Below, piece by piece: positions 1 through 8,740 of a DNA stretch of 64,000 nucleotides. Location of the stretch: NCBI GenBank assembly GCA_000824845.1, contig CCNC01000197.1, forward strand, positions 1 through 64,000, written 5' to 3'. Origin of the DNA: Mesorhizobium sp. ORS 3359. GTDB taxonomy: Bacteria > Pseudomonadota > Alphaproteobacteria > Rhizobiales > Rhizobiaceae. The notes under the pieces were generated by a model. That model was not told the origin of the DNA, ran no database searches, and was given only the letters and a program-made list of their open reading frames with translations. The position numbers were made by a program, and so were the translations under genes. Every line of letters begins with the position of its first letter. Positions within the stretch are counted from its first letter, which is position 1.

Positions 1-296
1 AGCTCCTGCTCCAGCTCGACCAGCGGGTTGGAGGTGCCGGAGATGTTGCGGGTGCCGCCGGCGCCCGAGCCCATCTTGCCGGCCGCGGTCTGGAAGGCGG
101 CAATCACATCCTCGTTCTGGCCCATGCCGAGATAGTCGTTGGAGCACCATACAGTGATTTCCTGGGCGCGGCCGTTGGAACGCCAGATGGCGCGCGGGAA
201 CTTGCCCACCATGCGCTCGAGGTCGGCGAAGACGCGGTAGCGCCGCTCCGCGTGGAGCTGGTCGATCGCCTCCTCGAAAAACCGCTGGTAATTCAT
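1..296 (-). CDS. hemA: 5-aminolevulinate synthase, N-terminal part (runs off window)
   Basis: First committed step of heme synthesis in alphaproteobacteria: glycine plus succinyl-CoA gives 5-aminolevulinate, using pyridoxal phosphate. The 98 visible codons start MNYQRFFEEAIDQL and contain VWCSNDYLGMG and GSGAGGTRNISG, which are strongly conserved in the ALAS/KBL aminotransferase family. The ATG has a good ribosome site (AGGAG) just upstream. The C-terminal three quarters, including the PLP lysine, lie outside the window. A FixK/FNR-type site (384-397) sits where it could activate this gene with a leader of about 53 nt. Oxygen-limited control of hemA is known in Bradyrhizobium and fits the heme demand of the cbb3 oxidase encoded here. 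Confidence 0.95.
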   Translation of the reverse strand, partial: MNYQRFFEEAIDQLHAERRYRVFADLERMVGKFPRAIWRSNGRAQEITVWCSNDYLGMGQNEDVIAAFQTAAGKMGSGAGGTRNISGTSNPLVELEQE

Positions 297-383
297 GTCG
301 AGCTCCTGTGCAGCCGAAATCCGTTTTGGGTAGCGCGTTGACCTACCTGGCCGACACCATACGAGGCATGCGAGGACCTCACT

Positions 384-397
384 TTGAGCTATGTCAA
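384..397. promoter_or_regulatory. FixK/FNR-type site upstream of hemA
   Basis: TTGAGCTATGTCAA fits the rhizobial FixK consensus TTG(A/C)-N6-(T/G)CAA. With the usual centre at -41.5, transcription towards hemA would start near 349. In the other direction it would start near 432, before the small gene at 531. Confidence 0.6.
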
Positions 398-530
398 TTC
401 CGGGATGCCTCCGGCGGCCGAGACAATGTGACTGGAGGTGGCTTCAGCCCGCAGGCTTGTGTTTCACAAAAAAGTGGATGACAGCGATATTTGGAGTAGG
501 AATGATGAACAGCCTGCATTGAGGGTAGTC

Positions 531-707
531 GTGGACCGGTTCATTGCACGGGCTAATATTGCCCATTTCGAAGACTTGCTTGCCTCAGAAACCGACCCGC
601 AGAAGCGGCGGGTGATCGAGAACCTGCTTGCACGCGAGAGGCAGAAGCTCGAAATCGCGGAGCATCAAGCCGAGGCCGCAGGTAAACCTTCGGATCCAAA
701 GAAATGA
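531..707 (+). CDS. Conserved small protein of unknown function
   Basis: A 58-residue, highly charged, probably all-helical protein: VDRFIARANIAHFEDLLA followed by TDPQKRRVIENLLA and a charged tail. Short proteins with this pattern recur in rhizobial low-oxygen gene regions; their function is not known to me. I chose the GTG at 531 because GAGGG lies 5 nt upstream and the conserved part begins there. A longer frame opens at GTG 438 (89 aa), but its ribosome site overlaps the start codon. The FixK/FNR-type site at 384-397 could serve this gene as well as hemA. Confidence 0.6.
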   Translation: MDRFIARANIAHFEDLLASETDPQKRRVIENLLARERQKLEIAEHQAEAAGKPSDPKK

Positions 708-728
708 GGCCTGGTTGCGGGGAAGGCT

Positions 729-757
729 CCTCAGTGCACCGGCCCGATGCACTGAGG
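729..757. terminator. Stem-loop between converging genes
   Basis: Perfect 10-bp stem (CCTCAGTGCA / TGCACTGAGG) with a 9-nt loop, between the end of the small + strand gene (707) and the end of hsp20 (777). There is no clear T-run, so termination is inferred from position and structure only. Confidence 0.45.
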
Positions 758-776
758 AAATGACCAATTCGTGGCT

Positions 777-1313
777 TCAGGCAGCCTTGACGGTGATCTT
801 CTTCTCGGCCTTCTGCGCTTCGGCCGTCTTGGGCAGCTTCACAGTCAGAATGCCTTTGGTGAAACTGGCGTCGATCTTGTCGGCGTTTACACCTTCGGGC
901 AGCCGGAACGAGCGCTGGAAGGAGCCGTAGCGGCGCTCCGAGATATAGTAGTCCTTCTCCTTTTCCTCTTTTTCTTCCTTCTTCTCGCCCTTGATCGTCA
1001 GAACGTTGTTGGCGAGCTTGATGTCGACGTTCTTTTCGTCGATGCCCGGCAGTTCCGCCGTGATCTCGTACTCGTTCATCTTTTCCACCAGGTCCATCGC
1101 CGGCGCCACCTGCCACTCACCGCGCAACTTCGCGGGGAATTCCCTGCCGAAGAGCGAACGGGTGGCGGGCAGATGGAAATCGAAGGGATGAAAGTCATCG
1201 AAAAGCCGGTCGATTTCGCGACGCAGGCTCTCGAAAGGTCCCACCCAGTTATCCGATCGGGCGGGAACGTTCTTCTCTGTTCTCACGGGCAGTTTGGTAG
1301 CGGCTTCAGCCAT
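777..1313 (-). CDS. Hsp20/alpha-crystallin family small heat-shock protein
   Basis: ATP-independent holdase chaperone that keeps unfolding proteins soluble. The protein has 178 residues. The alpha-crystallin domain spans about 60-160: PAMDLVEKMNEYEITAELPG begins it, and KGILTVKLPK near its end carries the typical I/V-x-I/V-like anchoring region. A run of K and E residues follows LTIKGEKK. The ATG at 1313 has AAGGAGA upstream; the open frame extends further 5' to 1559 but those residues do not look like protein. Genes of this family are often induced with low-oxygen and stress regulons in rhizobia, and a FixK/FNR-type site lies at 1546-1559, though with a long (about 200 nt) leader. Confidence 0.93.
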   Translation of the reverse strand: MAEAATKLPVRTEKNVPARSDNWVGPFESLRREIDRLFDDFHPFDFHLPATRSLFGREFPAKLRGEWQVAPAMDLVEKMNEYEITAELPGIDEKNVDIKLANNVLTIKGEKKEEKEEKEKDYYISERRYGSFQRSFRLPEGVNADKIDASFTKGILTVKLPKTAEAQKAEKKITVKAA

Positions 1314-1702
1314 GGCTTTTCTCCTTAAAGGTCGATTGGGCAACAAGTGCCGCCGCCTCCGCTCTTTCACCGCAGGTTTCCTGGCACCAGAGAGAGGTCG
1401 GCGGACCTGCTCGACAGGCATTCTCGCTGAACTGACCCATCCGCTTCGCGACGTCCCGCGTTTGACACGGTCGACCGCGACCGCATTGCAATTCATGCGT
1501 GACCTGTCGAGGCCGGCATCAAAGCACCGGTATGAGCAGCCATCGTTGATCCGCGTCAAACAAGCCGCAAGAAGGAACGATTGGGGTCAAAGAGCCTGAA
1601 CCACGCTCGTTCAATGTACCCCGGTTCGCGCCAAGCGGCCTCCTGGCCGGAAAATCTGACTCAAATCAAAGCGCGAGGCGAATCTTCGATCACACTGGCC
1701 GA
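1314..1702. other. Intergenic stretch between hsp20 and a small + strand gene
   Basis: Holds one FixK/FNR-type site (1546-1559) and a weaker look-alike (CTGACTCAAATCAA, 1656-1669). I see no gene, RNA or repeat in it. Confidence 0.6.
1546..1559. promoter_or_regulatory. FixK/FNR-type site between hsp20 and the 1703 gene
   Basis: TTGATCCGCGTCAA matches TTG(A/C)-N6-(T/G)CAA exactly. The predicted starts would be near 1511 (towards hsp20) or 1594 (towards 1703). Both leaders would be long, so the target is uncertain. Confidence 0.5.
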
Positions 1703-1918
1703 ATGTGGAATCCGATCGCAAGCGCGCCACCCGGCCGCAACCTCGAACTGGCCGTCATCGATGACGATGGCGTGCACGCGCTCGTGTTCCCTTGCGAGAA
1801 GGCGCCGGTGGGCTGGAAGAATGTCGCGACCGGGGCTCGGGTCGACATCCGTCCGACCCACTGGCGTGTCTGGAATCCAGAGGAGCACCCGCTTGGCTTC
1901 CTGCAGAATCCGCACTGA
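1703..1918 (+). CDS. Conserved small protein of unknown function
   Basis: A 71-residue protein starting MWNPIASAPPGRNLELAVID, with ALVFPC and a closing PTHWRVWNPEEH motif. Short MW-P-I-S-A-P proteins with this layout recur in Rhizobiales and resemble the DUF551-like phage/bacterial family, but I cannot assign a role. The ATG lacks a clear Shine-Dalgarno sequence. It stands alone, convergent with fixJ, and its sense codon use looks normal for the window. A FixK/FNR-type site lies about 145 bp upstream. Confidence 0.65.
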   Translation: MWNPIASAPPGRNLELAVIDDDGVHALVFPCEKAPVGWKNVATGARVDIRPTHWRVWNPEEHPLGFLQNPH

Positions 1919-1997
1919 TGCGCGCCCTCTGGCGTGTAGCTTTTCAGGGCGGCATGCAGCGGAAACAGGGAGTTGAACCGCTTCGCTTCAATCCGCT

Positions 1998-2615
1998 TCA
2001 GCTCTTCGGATCGGCGATCAAGACCATGCGCACCAGATGCGAGAGGCTGCTGGCGCTCATCTTGCTCATGACATTGGCGCGATGGATTTCAACGGTCCGC
2101 GGACTGATCCCTAGATCATAGGCAATCGTCTTGTTCGGCAGTCCCGAAACAAGCCCGTCGAGCACTTGGCGCTCCCGCTCCGAAAGCGTCGCAAGGTTCT
2201 TTCGAATCTCGGCTGACTGCGGGTGTGCCGCAACGGGCTGGCTTCGGTGATCCAGGGCGGAGCGAATGGCATCGATAAGCACCTGATCGTCGAATGGCTT
2301 CTCGATGAAATCGGCAGCGCCCTCCTTCATCGCCTGCACGGCGAGCGCAACGTCGGCATGACCTGTCATCACGATCACCGGCGCATTCAGGCCGCGTGCC
2401 TTGAGCTGCCGCAGGAACTCGATGCCGTCAATGCCGGGCATACGCACATCGGTGACGATGCAGCCGTCGATCTCCTTCGGTTCCGGTGCCAGGAATGCGG
2501 TCGCCGACTCATGCAGGCGCACGGCAAAATCGGCTGTCGCAAGAAGAAAACCCAGCGACTTGCGAACATCGACGTCGTCATCGACGACATGAACGACATC
2601 ATTGGCCACGGGCAA
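1998..2615 (-). CDS. fixJ: FixJ-type two-component response regulator
   Basis: Transcription activator phosphorylated by FixL when oxygen is low; its classic targets are fixK and, in some species, nifA. The 205 residues show a receiver domain (about 5-120) with acidic pocket D12-D13, phospho-acceptor D56 in TDVRMPG, the MTGHAD switch region and the EKPFDD lysine. A LuxR/NarL-type helix-turn-helix follows (about 143-190: LSERERQVLDGL, LGISPRTVEIHRANVMSKM). Its start overlaps the end of fixL by 17 bp, so the two are co-transcribed. A FixJ-like site is found upstream of fixK at 34116-34130, which closes the cascade inside this window. Confidence 0.95.
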   Translation of the reverse strand: MPVANDVVHVVDDDVDVRKSLGFLLATADFAVRLHESATAFLAPEPKEIDGCIVTDVRMPGIDGIEFLRQLKARGLNAPVIVMTGHADVALAVQAMKEGAADFIEKPFDDQVLIDAIRSALDHRSQPVAAHPQSAEIRKNLATLSERERQVLDGLVSGLPNKTIAYDLGISPRTVEIHRANVMSKMSASSLSHLVRMVLIADPKS

Positions 2616-4179
2616 CCTCGTCCTTTTCTACGGCACGCAAGGTGAACCGAAATGCCGTTCCTCCGCCGGGCATCGACTCGGCCCAAATATGACCACCATG
2701 CGACTCGACGATAGTGCGACAAATGGACAGACCCACCCCCATTCCCTGCTTCTTGGTGGTGACGAAAGGCTGGAAAAGCTGGGCAGAAACCTCCGGCGCC
2801 AGCCCCGGGCCGGTGTCGATCACGCCGATCTCCACCATCGCGTCTTGGCGCGCCTTGGTGATGACGTGTAATTCGCGCCGTGGCGCGCCTTGCATGGCCT
2901 CCACGGCGTTTCTCATCAGGTTCAGCAATACCTGCTCGATCTGAATCCGGTCGGTCAAGACCAGTTCGGCCGTCGGATCGAGATCGTAACTGACGCGTAC
3001 GTCCGCTTCCCTGGCGCCGACAAGGGCCAGCGATGAAGCATCCTCGATGAGCCCCGACAGTCGTTCCACCTGACGCTCGCTTTCGCCCCTGGCGACAAAA
3101 TCCCTGAGACGGCGGATGACGTCGCCGGCGCGCAACGCCTGTTCGGCGGCCCTCTCGACGGCTTCCCGCAACATTGCGGCATTCTCGTCCTTGCTCTTTT
3201 CGAGGAGACGGCGGCTGCCTTTGAGATAGTTCGTGATCGCCGTCAGGGGCTGGTTGATCTCATGCGCCAATGTGGAGGCCATTTCGCCGAGCGCGGTGAA
3301 ACGGGCCATGTGCAGCAGTTCCTGCTGCTGCTCCTGCATCCTGGCTTCAGTGGTGTGGCGCTCCGTCAGGTCGCGGCAGAAGCCGGTGAAGAAACGGCCC
3401 GTTCCCGGATGCATTTCGCCGACGGAGAGCTCCATCGGAAAGGTTGATCCGTCCTTGCGCATCCCGGTTACCGTTCGGCCCAGCCCGATAATACGGCGTT
3501 CTCCCGTTGTCAGGTAACGCTGCAGGTATGTGTCATGCTCCTCCCGGTACGGCGAGGGCATCAGCATCTTGACGTTTCGTCCGATGACCTCGCCGGCCTT
3601 GTAGCCGAACAATATCTCGGCCGCCGTGCTGAAGGATTGGATGTTGGCGCCTTCGTCGATGACGATCATCGCATCGGGTACTGTCGCCAGGATCGAACGC
3701 AGGTGATCCTCGCGAAGCTGCAGCGCGGCATTGGCGAATGACAGATCACTGACGTCGGTGCCCTGAATGAAGATTGCGGTGATCCGGCCATCCCTCGCCC
3801 TGACGGGCTGGTAGACGAAATCGAGGATGCGCTCCTCCGCAAGGCCGGTTTCATCGTTGCGCAGGACGATCTTGGCGTTGCGCCCGACATAAGGCTCGCC
3901 GGTTTCGCAGACGCGATCGAGCAATTCGAAGAATCCCTGGCCCTCCAGCTCGGGCAAGGCCTCGTGAGCCGACCTGCCGATAACCTGCCGCTGGCCGATC
4001 AAGTGCTGAAACGCGGCATTGGTCAGTTGAAAGACGTGGTCCGGCTCGCTGAGCAAGGCTATGAAGCCTGGAGCCTGGTCGAACATCAGGGCGAGAAGAT
4101 CGTGTTCCGGCAAGATATCGAGGGCGGCCAGCGGCGATGGCTTGGCTGCTTCTGGCCGGCCTTGTTCCGTCTTGCTCAC
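2599..4179 (-). CDS. fixL: FixL oxygen-sensing heme PAS histidine kinase
   Basis: Soluble sensor kinase of 526 residues. A first PAS domain spans about 25-145 and a second about 157-275. The second carries the FixL heme signature: proximal ligand H215 (EEHDTYLQRY) and distal-pocket R235 (IIGLGR), exactly 20 residues apart as in Bradyrhizobium FixL. The kinase core follows: phospho-acceptor H306 (TLAHEINQP), N424 box, D455-x-G-x-G box and GVGLSI. No membrane segments are visible, so it should be cytoplasmic, like the Bradyrhizobium protein and unlike the membrane-bound Sinorhizobium one. Oxygen binding to heme should switch the kinase off. It is followed by, and overlaps, fixJ. Confidence 0.95.
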   Translation of the reverse strand: MSKTEQGRPEAAKPSPLAALDILPEHDLLALMFDQAPGFIALLSEPDHVFQLTNAAFQHLIGQRQVIGRSAHEALPELEGQGFFELLDRVCETGEPYVGRNAKIVLRNDETGLAEERILDFVYQPVRARDGRITAIFIQGTDVSDLSFANAALQLREDHLRSILATVPDAMIVIDEGANIQSFSTAAEILFGYKAGEVIGRNVKMLMPSPYREEHDTYLQRYLTTGERRIIGLGRTVTGMRKDGSTFPMELSVGEMHPGTGRFFTGFCRDLTERHTTEARMQEQQQELLHMARFTALGEMASTLAHEINQPLTAITNYLKGSRRLLEKSKDENAAMLREAVERAAEQALRAGDVIRRLRDFVARGESERQVERLSGLIEDASSLALVGAREADVRVSYDLDPTAELVLTDRIQIEQVLLNLMRNAVEAMQGAPRRELHVITKARQDAMVEIGVIDTGPGLAPEVSAQLFQPFVTTKKQGMGVGLSICRTIVESHGGHIWAESMPGGGTAFRFTLRAVEKDEVARGQ

Positions 4180-4266
4180 GAGCGGTCTCCGGATCGAGAA
4201 ACAGCGGCGGCTGACGATTTAGCACGCATCATTCCGCCCGCCAAACAGCCGAGCCGCTGTGACGAT

Positions 4267-4280
4267 TTGATCTGTATCAA
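4267..4280. promoter_or_regulatory. FixK/FNR-type site between fixL and the stress protein gene
   Basis: TTGATCTGTATCAA, a full anaerobox (TTGAT-N4-ATCAA). Predicted starts are near 4315 towards the universal stress protein gene (leader 29 nt) and near 4232 towards fixL (leader 53 nt). The first seems the more likely target. Confidence 0.75.
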
Positions 4281-4343
4281 GGCGCCTCAGTCTCGCACAA
4301 TGCAGATGACAAGGCATTCCGCGTTCCGAGCGAGGTGCCTGCC

Positions 4344-5153
4344 ATGTCCTATAAAACGATAATCGTCAATCTGGCCGTTGATGCAAACCCCGCTCCGGTC
4401 GTGAAGCTGGCGGTGGAACTGGCCCAGCGCTTCGATGCCCACCTCGTCGGCCTTGCCGCCGCGGACGTCCCGCCTTTGGTGTCCACGGGCGAGGGCCTGG
4501 TCTACGAAGGAGAGGTCATGCAGGTCCAGCGCACCGAGATCGAGAAGCGCCTTGCCGAATTGCGCGACATCTTCGAGAAGCTCGTCCCTGGCTCGGTCAG
4601 CAGCGAATGGACGCAATACATTTGCGGACCGACCCGCGCCCTCGGCCTTGCGGCCCGCTCGGCCGATCTCATCGTGACCGCCGAGGGAGGCGAGGATGTC
4701 TTCCGTGCCGTCGATGTCGGTAGCCTCGTGCTTGGCGCCGGTCGCCCCGTGCTGGTCACGGCGGGCAATGCCGAGCATCTCCTGGGCAAGACCGTCCTTG
4801 TCGCCTGGAAGGACAGCCGGGAAGCGCGAAGGGCCTTGTCCGATTCCTTGCCGTTTCTGGCGAAAGCCAATGAAGTGGTCGTGGCCACGATGGAAACCGA
4901 GTCCGGAGAAGATGTGCGAAACAGCCTCGCCGACGTCGCGGTCTTTCTGGAGCAGCATGGCGTCATGGCGCGAACCGAAGTGATCGCCGGCGAAGCGGAT
5001 GGCGACAGGCTGGTAGCGTTCGCGCGCTCAATCCACGCCGATCTGATCGTCTCCGGCGCCTATGGTCACAGCCGGCTGCGGGAATGGGCCTTCGGCGGCG
5101 TCACACGCACGCTCATCGGCGAGAGCAATATCAATCGCCTGTTGTCGAACTGA
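4344..5153 (+). CDS. Universal stress protein, tandem domain
   Basis: Cytoplasmic UspA-family protein of 269 residues, built of two Usp domains (about 1-140 and 150-269). The second ends with the ATP-binding-type pattern GAYGHSRLREWAFGG followed by VTRTLI (G-x2-G-x9-G). The first half lacks that glycine motif, as is common in tandem Usp proteins. The ATG at 4344 (MSYKTIIVNL) is preceded by a GAGG ribosome site. A FixK/FNR-type site about 70 bp upstream implies induction by low oxygen, as seen for Usp genes in rhizobial FixK regulons. The mgtA-like gene begins 9 bp downstream, so the two probably form an operon. Confidence 0.92.
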   Translation: MSYKTIIVNLAVDANPAPVVKLAVELAQRFDAHLVGLAAADVPPLVSTGEGLVYEGEVMQVQRTEIEKRLAELRDIFEKLVPGSVSSEWTQYICGPTRALGLAARSADLIVTAEGGEDVFRAVDVGSLVLGAGRPVLVTAGNAEHLLGKTVLVAWKDSREARRALSDSLPFLAKANEVVVATMETESGEDVRNSLADVAVFLEQHGVMARTEVIAGEADGDRLVAFARSIHADLIVSGAYGHSRLREWAFGGVTRTLIGESNINRLLSN

Positions 5154-5162
5154 TCGTCGGCC

Positions 5163-7841
5163 ATGGCGACCGGTGGAGCCGATCCGACGGAACGGGCGGC
5201 GGTCCGGACCACCGAACCGCAGTCGACCGGCCGCGCGCCCGACATCGCCAAGCAACCCTACTGGTCGCTTGAAGCAGATCGGCTGGTCGGACAACTGGAG
5301 ACCTCCACTTCCGGATTGCTGAGCGCGGATGCGGCGGCCCGGCTTGCCAAATTCGGACGAAACGCCCTGGTGCCTCGGTCGAACCGATCGGCGTTGTCTG
5401 TGCTCGCGCGCCAGTTTCGCAGCCCGCTGGTCCTGATCCTGGTCTTCGCCGCCGCCGTGTCGGTGTTCGTCGGCGAAGGTCATGAGGCAGCGATCATCGG
5501 CGCGATTGTGCTTGCCAGCTGTATCCTCAGCTTCACCCAGGAATATGGCGCCTCTCGTGCCATGGAGGCGCTGCAGCAGCGCATCTCCCGCAAGGCCACC
5601 GTGCTTCGGGACAGCTTCGAACGGACTGTCGATGTCGAGAACATCGTTCCTGGCGACGTCATCTGCTTGTCGGCGGGAAATCTCATCCCCGTCGATGGTG
5701 TCGTCCTGGAGTCGCGGGATTTCAACGTCAGCGAATCCGTCCTGACCGGCGAAACCTTCCCCGTCGTGAAATCCGCCGGCCGCTCCGCGCCCGAAGCCGG
5801 CATCGCGCAACGGACCAACGCTGTGTTCACCGGCACCTCGGTTCGCAGCGGAACGGCGAAGGTGCTTGCCGTCGCCACGGGAGCGCGGACCGAGTTCGCG
5901 TCGATCGCCGAAGCCTTGGAGCGGAGGATCCCGGAAACCGAGTTCGCCCGAGGCATCAGAATGTTCGGATATCTGATGACCGAGATCATGCTTGCGATCG
6001 TCATCGTGGTGTTCTTCGCCAATGTGATGCTCAACCGGCCACTGATCGAATCCCTTTTGTTTTCGCTTGCCCTCGCTGTCGGCCTGACGCCTGAACTGCT
6101 TCCCGCGATCATCAGCGTCACCCTGGCCAAAGGCGCGCGCACGATGGCCGCCAGCGGCGTCATCGTGCGTCGCCTCGACGCGATCGAGAATCTCGGCAGC
6201 ATGGACCTGCTCTGCACGGACAAGACAGGAACGCTGACGGAGGGCGTCATTCACCTCGATGGATCGTTCGACGTCGAGGGCACCGCTTCGAAGGCCGTCC
6301 TGCTTTGGGCGCTGCTGAACGCGACGTTGCAGACAGGGCTGAAGAATCCCCTGGACGAGGCAATTGCGAGTGCGCTGCATGACCACGAGGATCTGTCCGG
6401 TTTCACCAAGATCGACGAGATCCCCTACGATTTTGTCCGCAAGCGGTTGTCCGTCGCCACGCAGGACAGCTCGCGCGAACAGATCCTCATCACCAAGGGA
6501 GCCGTCCAGAACGTCGTCGAGGCGTGTGGCTTCGTTCAAGGTCCGCACGGCTTGACACCCCTTGGCGCGGCGGAGCGCCAGGCGATCGACGAGAAGTTCA
6601 GGCGCTGGAGCGCGCAAGGATATCGCGTTCTCGGCCTAGCGATCAGGAGATTTCAGGACAAGGCTGGCTTCAGCCGTGACGACGAAACCGGAATGGTATT
6701 CGCGGGCTTCCTGCTCTTTCTCGATCCCCCGAAAGAGGGGGTGCGCAAAACGCTGTCGGCGCTTACCGACCGCGGCATTGGCGTAAAGGTGATTTCCGGC
6801 GACAACCGCTATGTCGCCGCGCACCTGGCCGAGGCTGTGGGCCTCCGGTCCGCTAGGATCATGACCGGCGAAGACCTGTCGAAACTGACGAAGAATGGGC
6901 TTCTCGCCAGTGTGCGCCATACCGATCTCTTCGTGGAGATCGATCCGAACCAGAAGGAGCGGATTGTCGAGGCGTTGCGCCGGAGCGGTCACGTCGTCGG
7001 CTATCTTGGCGACGGCATCAACGACGCGCCGGCGCTTCACGAAGCAGATATCGGCATCTCGGTCGATACCGCCGTGGATGTCGCGCGCGAGGCTGCGGAC
7101 ATCATCTTGCTGAAGCGCGACCTAGGCGTGCTGGTGCGGGGTGTCGATGACGGCCGAAAGACCTTCGCCAACACGATGAAATACATCTCCATCACGACCA
7201 GCGCCAATTTCGGCAACATGATCAGCATGGCGGCGGCCTCGCTTTACCTGCCGTTCCTGCCGCTGCTGGCAAAGCAGATCCTGCTGAACAATTTCCTCTC
7301 CGACATCCCGGCTCTGGCGATCGCGGGTGACAATGTCGATGCCGAACAGGCGCGCAGGCCGCGTCACTGGGACATCCGTTTCGTCAGGCGTTTCATGGTG
7401 AGCTTCGGGCTGGTGAGCTCCCTGTTCGACTTTGCGACCTTCGCGTTCCTTCTTCTGGCCATTCACGCGACGGCGGCCACGTTTCAGACCGCATGGTTCG
7501 TGGAATCCGTGCTCACCGAACTTGCCATCGTCCTCGTCGTGCGGACCCACAAAAGGCCGTGGCGCAGCCGTCCCAGCTATTTGCTCGCGGGCCTGACCCT
7601 CGGCGTCGGCATCATCTCCATCGCCATCCCCTTTGCCCCGTTCGCCAACTGGTTCGGATTTGTGCCTCTGCCGGGACCGGTTCTGGCCGGGTTGCTCGCG
7701 ATCACCGCGCTGTACGTGCTTGTGTCGGAGGTCACCAAAAGCTGGCTCTTCGCCCATGGCAGCCGCGGCAAGCGCAGACGAAAAGCGGTTGGTCCACATC
7801 TGGATCGAGCCACTACCAGACCGGGCCGCGCCGCGGGTTAA
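5163..7841 (+). CDS. mgtA: Magnesium-translocating P-type ATPase (MgtA-like)
   Basis: Inner-membrane P3B-type ATPase (892 aa) that imports Mg2+ using ATP. Visible marks are the LTGETFPV actuator loop, the MgtA-specific membrane motif GLTPELLPAII, the phosphorylation site CTDKTGTLTEG, the hinge GDGINDAPAL, and several hydrophobic helices in the C-terminal third. The length matches the family. A short cytoplasmic N-terminal extension (about 40 residues, rich in A, T and P) precedes the cation-ATPase N domain. It starts 9 bp after the stress-protein gene and probably shares its FixK/FNR-controlled promoter; a low-oxygen link for an Mg2+ pump is inferred from this position only. MgtA and MgtB subtypes cannot be separated here. 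Confidence 0.93.
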   Translation: MATGGADPTERAAVRTTEPQSTGRAPDIAKQPYWSLEADRLVGQLETSTSGLLSADAAARLAKFGRNALVPRSNRSALSVLARQFRSPLVLILVFAAAVSVFVGEGHEAAIIGAIVLASCILSFTQEYGASRAMEALQQRISRKATVLRDSFERTVDVENIVPGDVICLSAGNLIPVDGVVLESRDFNVSESVLTGETFPVVKSAGRSAPEAGIAQRTNAVFTGTSVRSGTAKVLAVATGARTEFASIAEALERRIPETEFARGIRMFGYLMTEIMLAIVIVVFFANVMLNRPLIESLLFSLALAVGLTPELLPAIISVTLAKGARTMAASGVIVRRLDAIENLGSMDLLCTDKTGTLTEGVIHLDGSFDVEGTASKAVLLWALLNATLQTGLKNPLDEAIASALHDHEDLSGFTKIDEIPYDFVRKRLSVATQDSSREQILITKGAVQNVVEACGFVQGPHGLTPLGAAERQAIDEKFRRWSAQGYRVLGLAIRRFQDKAGFSRDDETGMVFAGFLLFLDPPKEGVRKTLSALTDRGIGVKVISGDNRYVAAHLAEAVGLRSARIMTGEDLSKLTKNGLLASVRHTDLFVEIDPNQKERIVEALRRSGHVVGYLGDGINDAPALHEADIGISVDTAVDVAREAADIILLKRDLGVLVRGVDDGRKTFANTMKYISITTSANFGNMISMAAASLYLPFLPLLAKQILLNNFLSDIPALAIAGDNVDAEQARRPRHWDIRFVRRFMVSFGLVSSLFDFATFAFLLLAIHATAATFQTAWFVESVLTELAIVLVVRTHKRPWRSRPSYLLAGLTLGVGIISIAIPFAPFANWFGFVPLPGPVLAGLLAITALYVLVSEVTKSWLFAHGSRGKRRRKAVGPHLDRATTRPGRAAG

Positions 7842-7949
7842 GCTGGGGGAGACAGCTCGATGACCGCCGCTGGGCGCCACTCGCACCGGTCTAGAAGTGG
7901 AAGAGCGCGCTTCCTGTATCGCGGCGGATCGAGGTCGAGCATCGAAAAG

Positions 7950-8417
7950 TCACCCCCCGACCGCGGCCTTGGTGACGTTCACGCCAAGGTCGTAGACCAG
8001 TTGCCCGCCATAATAACCCGTTACGGTGACCAGCGCCGCGCCGGCTATCTCAATCGCGGGAATGGCCGGAGCCAGCGTGCCCAGCTCACGATTTCGCACC
8101 CACAGGACAAGCCGGAGCAGCCCCCAGCCCAGAAAGGTCAGGGCGCTGACCCCACCCAGGCCTTCGTGGATTTCCGCTATCTCGCTGCTGAAGCCGGCGG
8201 CCTCCGCGTGGTCGAGGGCCATGCCGCCGAAGTACCAGGTGCAGACGGCAAACAGCCCTGCGCCGACGGCGGCAAAGGTGGAAATCGTCCCTATGCCCGA
8301 GCGCGTCGTCACGGCGTTGCGGTGGGTGAGCGCGGCAAGGTCGATGATCACGAGCGCGTACATGAGCACGATGGGGAAATGAACGAGCATGGGGTGGATA
8401 TGCTGAATTTCGGGCAT
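7950..8417 (-). CDS. DUF2231-family membrane protein
   Basis: Integral membrane protein of 155 residues with four predicted helices (about 10-28, 43-65, 88-108, 118-142). The opening IQHIHPMLVHFPIVLMYALV is the hallmark of DUF2231, whose conserved histidines (HIHPMLVHFP) could bind heme or metal; the biochemical role is not established. A second histidine-containing stretch lies in the DHAEAAGF/EIHEGLGG loop. It precedes no tightly linked gene, but sits next to the PepSY/flavin module and could be part of that electron-transfer set. Start chosen at ATG 8417, which has GGAG nearby. Confidence 0.8.
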   Translation of the reverse strand: MPEIQHIHPMLVHFPIVLMYALVIIDLAALTHRNAVTTRSGIGTISTFAAVGAGLFAVCTWYFGGMALDHAEAAGFSSEIAEIHEGLGGVSALTFLGWGLLRLVLWVRNRELGTLAPAIPAIEIAGAALVTVTGYYGGQLVYDLGVNVTKAAVGG

Positions 8418-8473
8418 TGCGGAGATTCTCCAGGAGGATTGGGGGTGATGGTCGTTGGCCGCTCGATCGGCCG

Positions 8474-8740
8474 TCAGTCGTCGCTGTCGCCGATTTCCTC
8501 GTCTTCCCGATCACTGCGCGCGCCGGATACAGTCTTGCCGTCGCCGCATTCGTCGTCTCCGACACCTTTGACCGACTTGGGACCGATGACACTCATCATG
8601 GGGATGGACTCGAGGTCGATTGTTGCGGAAGAAGCGGCGGGTGCGGCCGCGCATGATCCATGGTCGGATTCCGCGGTGGCGGGTATGACAAAAGCGGCCA
8701 GGCCGCCAAGGGCGACAAGCAAGACAGGAAAGTTGCGCAT
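8474..8740 (-). CDS. Small exported acidic protein of unknown function
   Basis: An 88-residue protein with a clear signal peptide (MRNFPVLLVALGGLAAFVIP, cleavage likely after ATA), a short middle region containing ESIPMMSVIGPKSVKG and two cysteines, and a strongly acidic end (SDREDEEIGDSDD). ATG 8740 has AAAGGAT upstream. It is divergent from the PepSY/regulator/kinase operon. The 11-bp-phased repeat at 8825-8843 lies about 85 bp upstream, the same arrangement as before the flavin operon at 14245, so this gene may be a target of the local two-component system. No family recognised. Confidence 0.6.
   Translation of the reverse strand: MRNFPVLLVALGGLAAFVIPATAESDHGSCAAAPAASSATIDLESIPMMSVIGPKSVKGVGDDECGDGKTVSGARSDREDEEIGDSDD

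Noticed and set aside
1656..1669. CTGACTCAAATCAA as a second FixK/FNR site before the 1703 gene
   Set aside because: The left half starts CTG instead of TTG, and the start point would fall on the ATG; a better site lies at 1546.
5028..6617. Long (529 codon) open frame opposite mgtA
   Set aside because: Composition is arginine/aspartate/histidine-rich as in GC-rich antisense frames, and the mgtA frame on the other strand has all P-type ATPase motifs.
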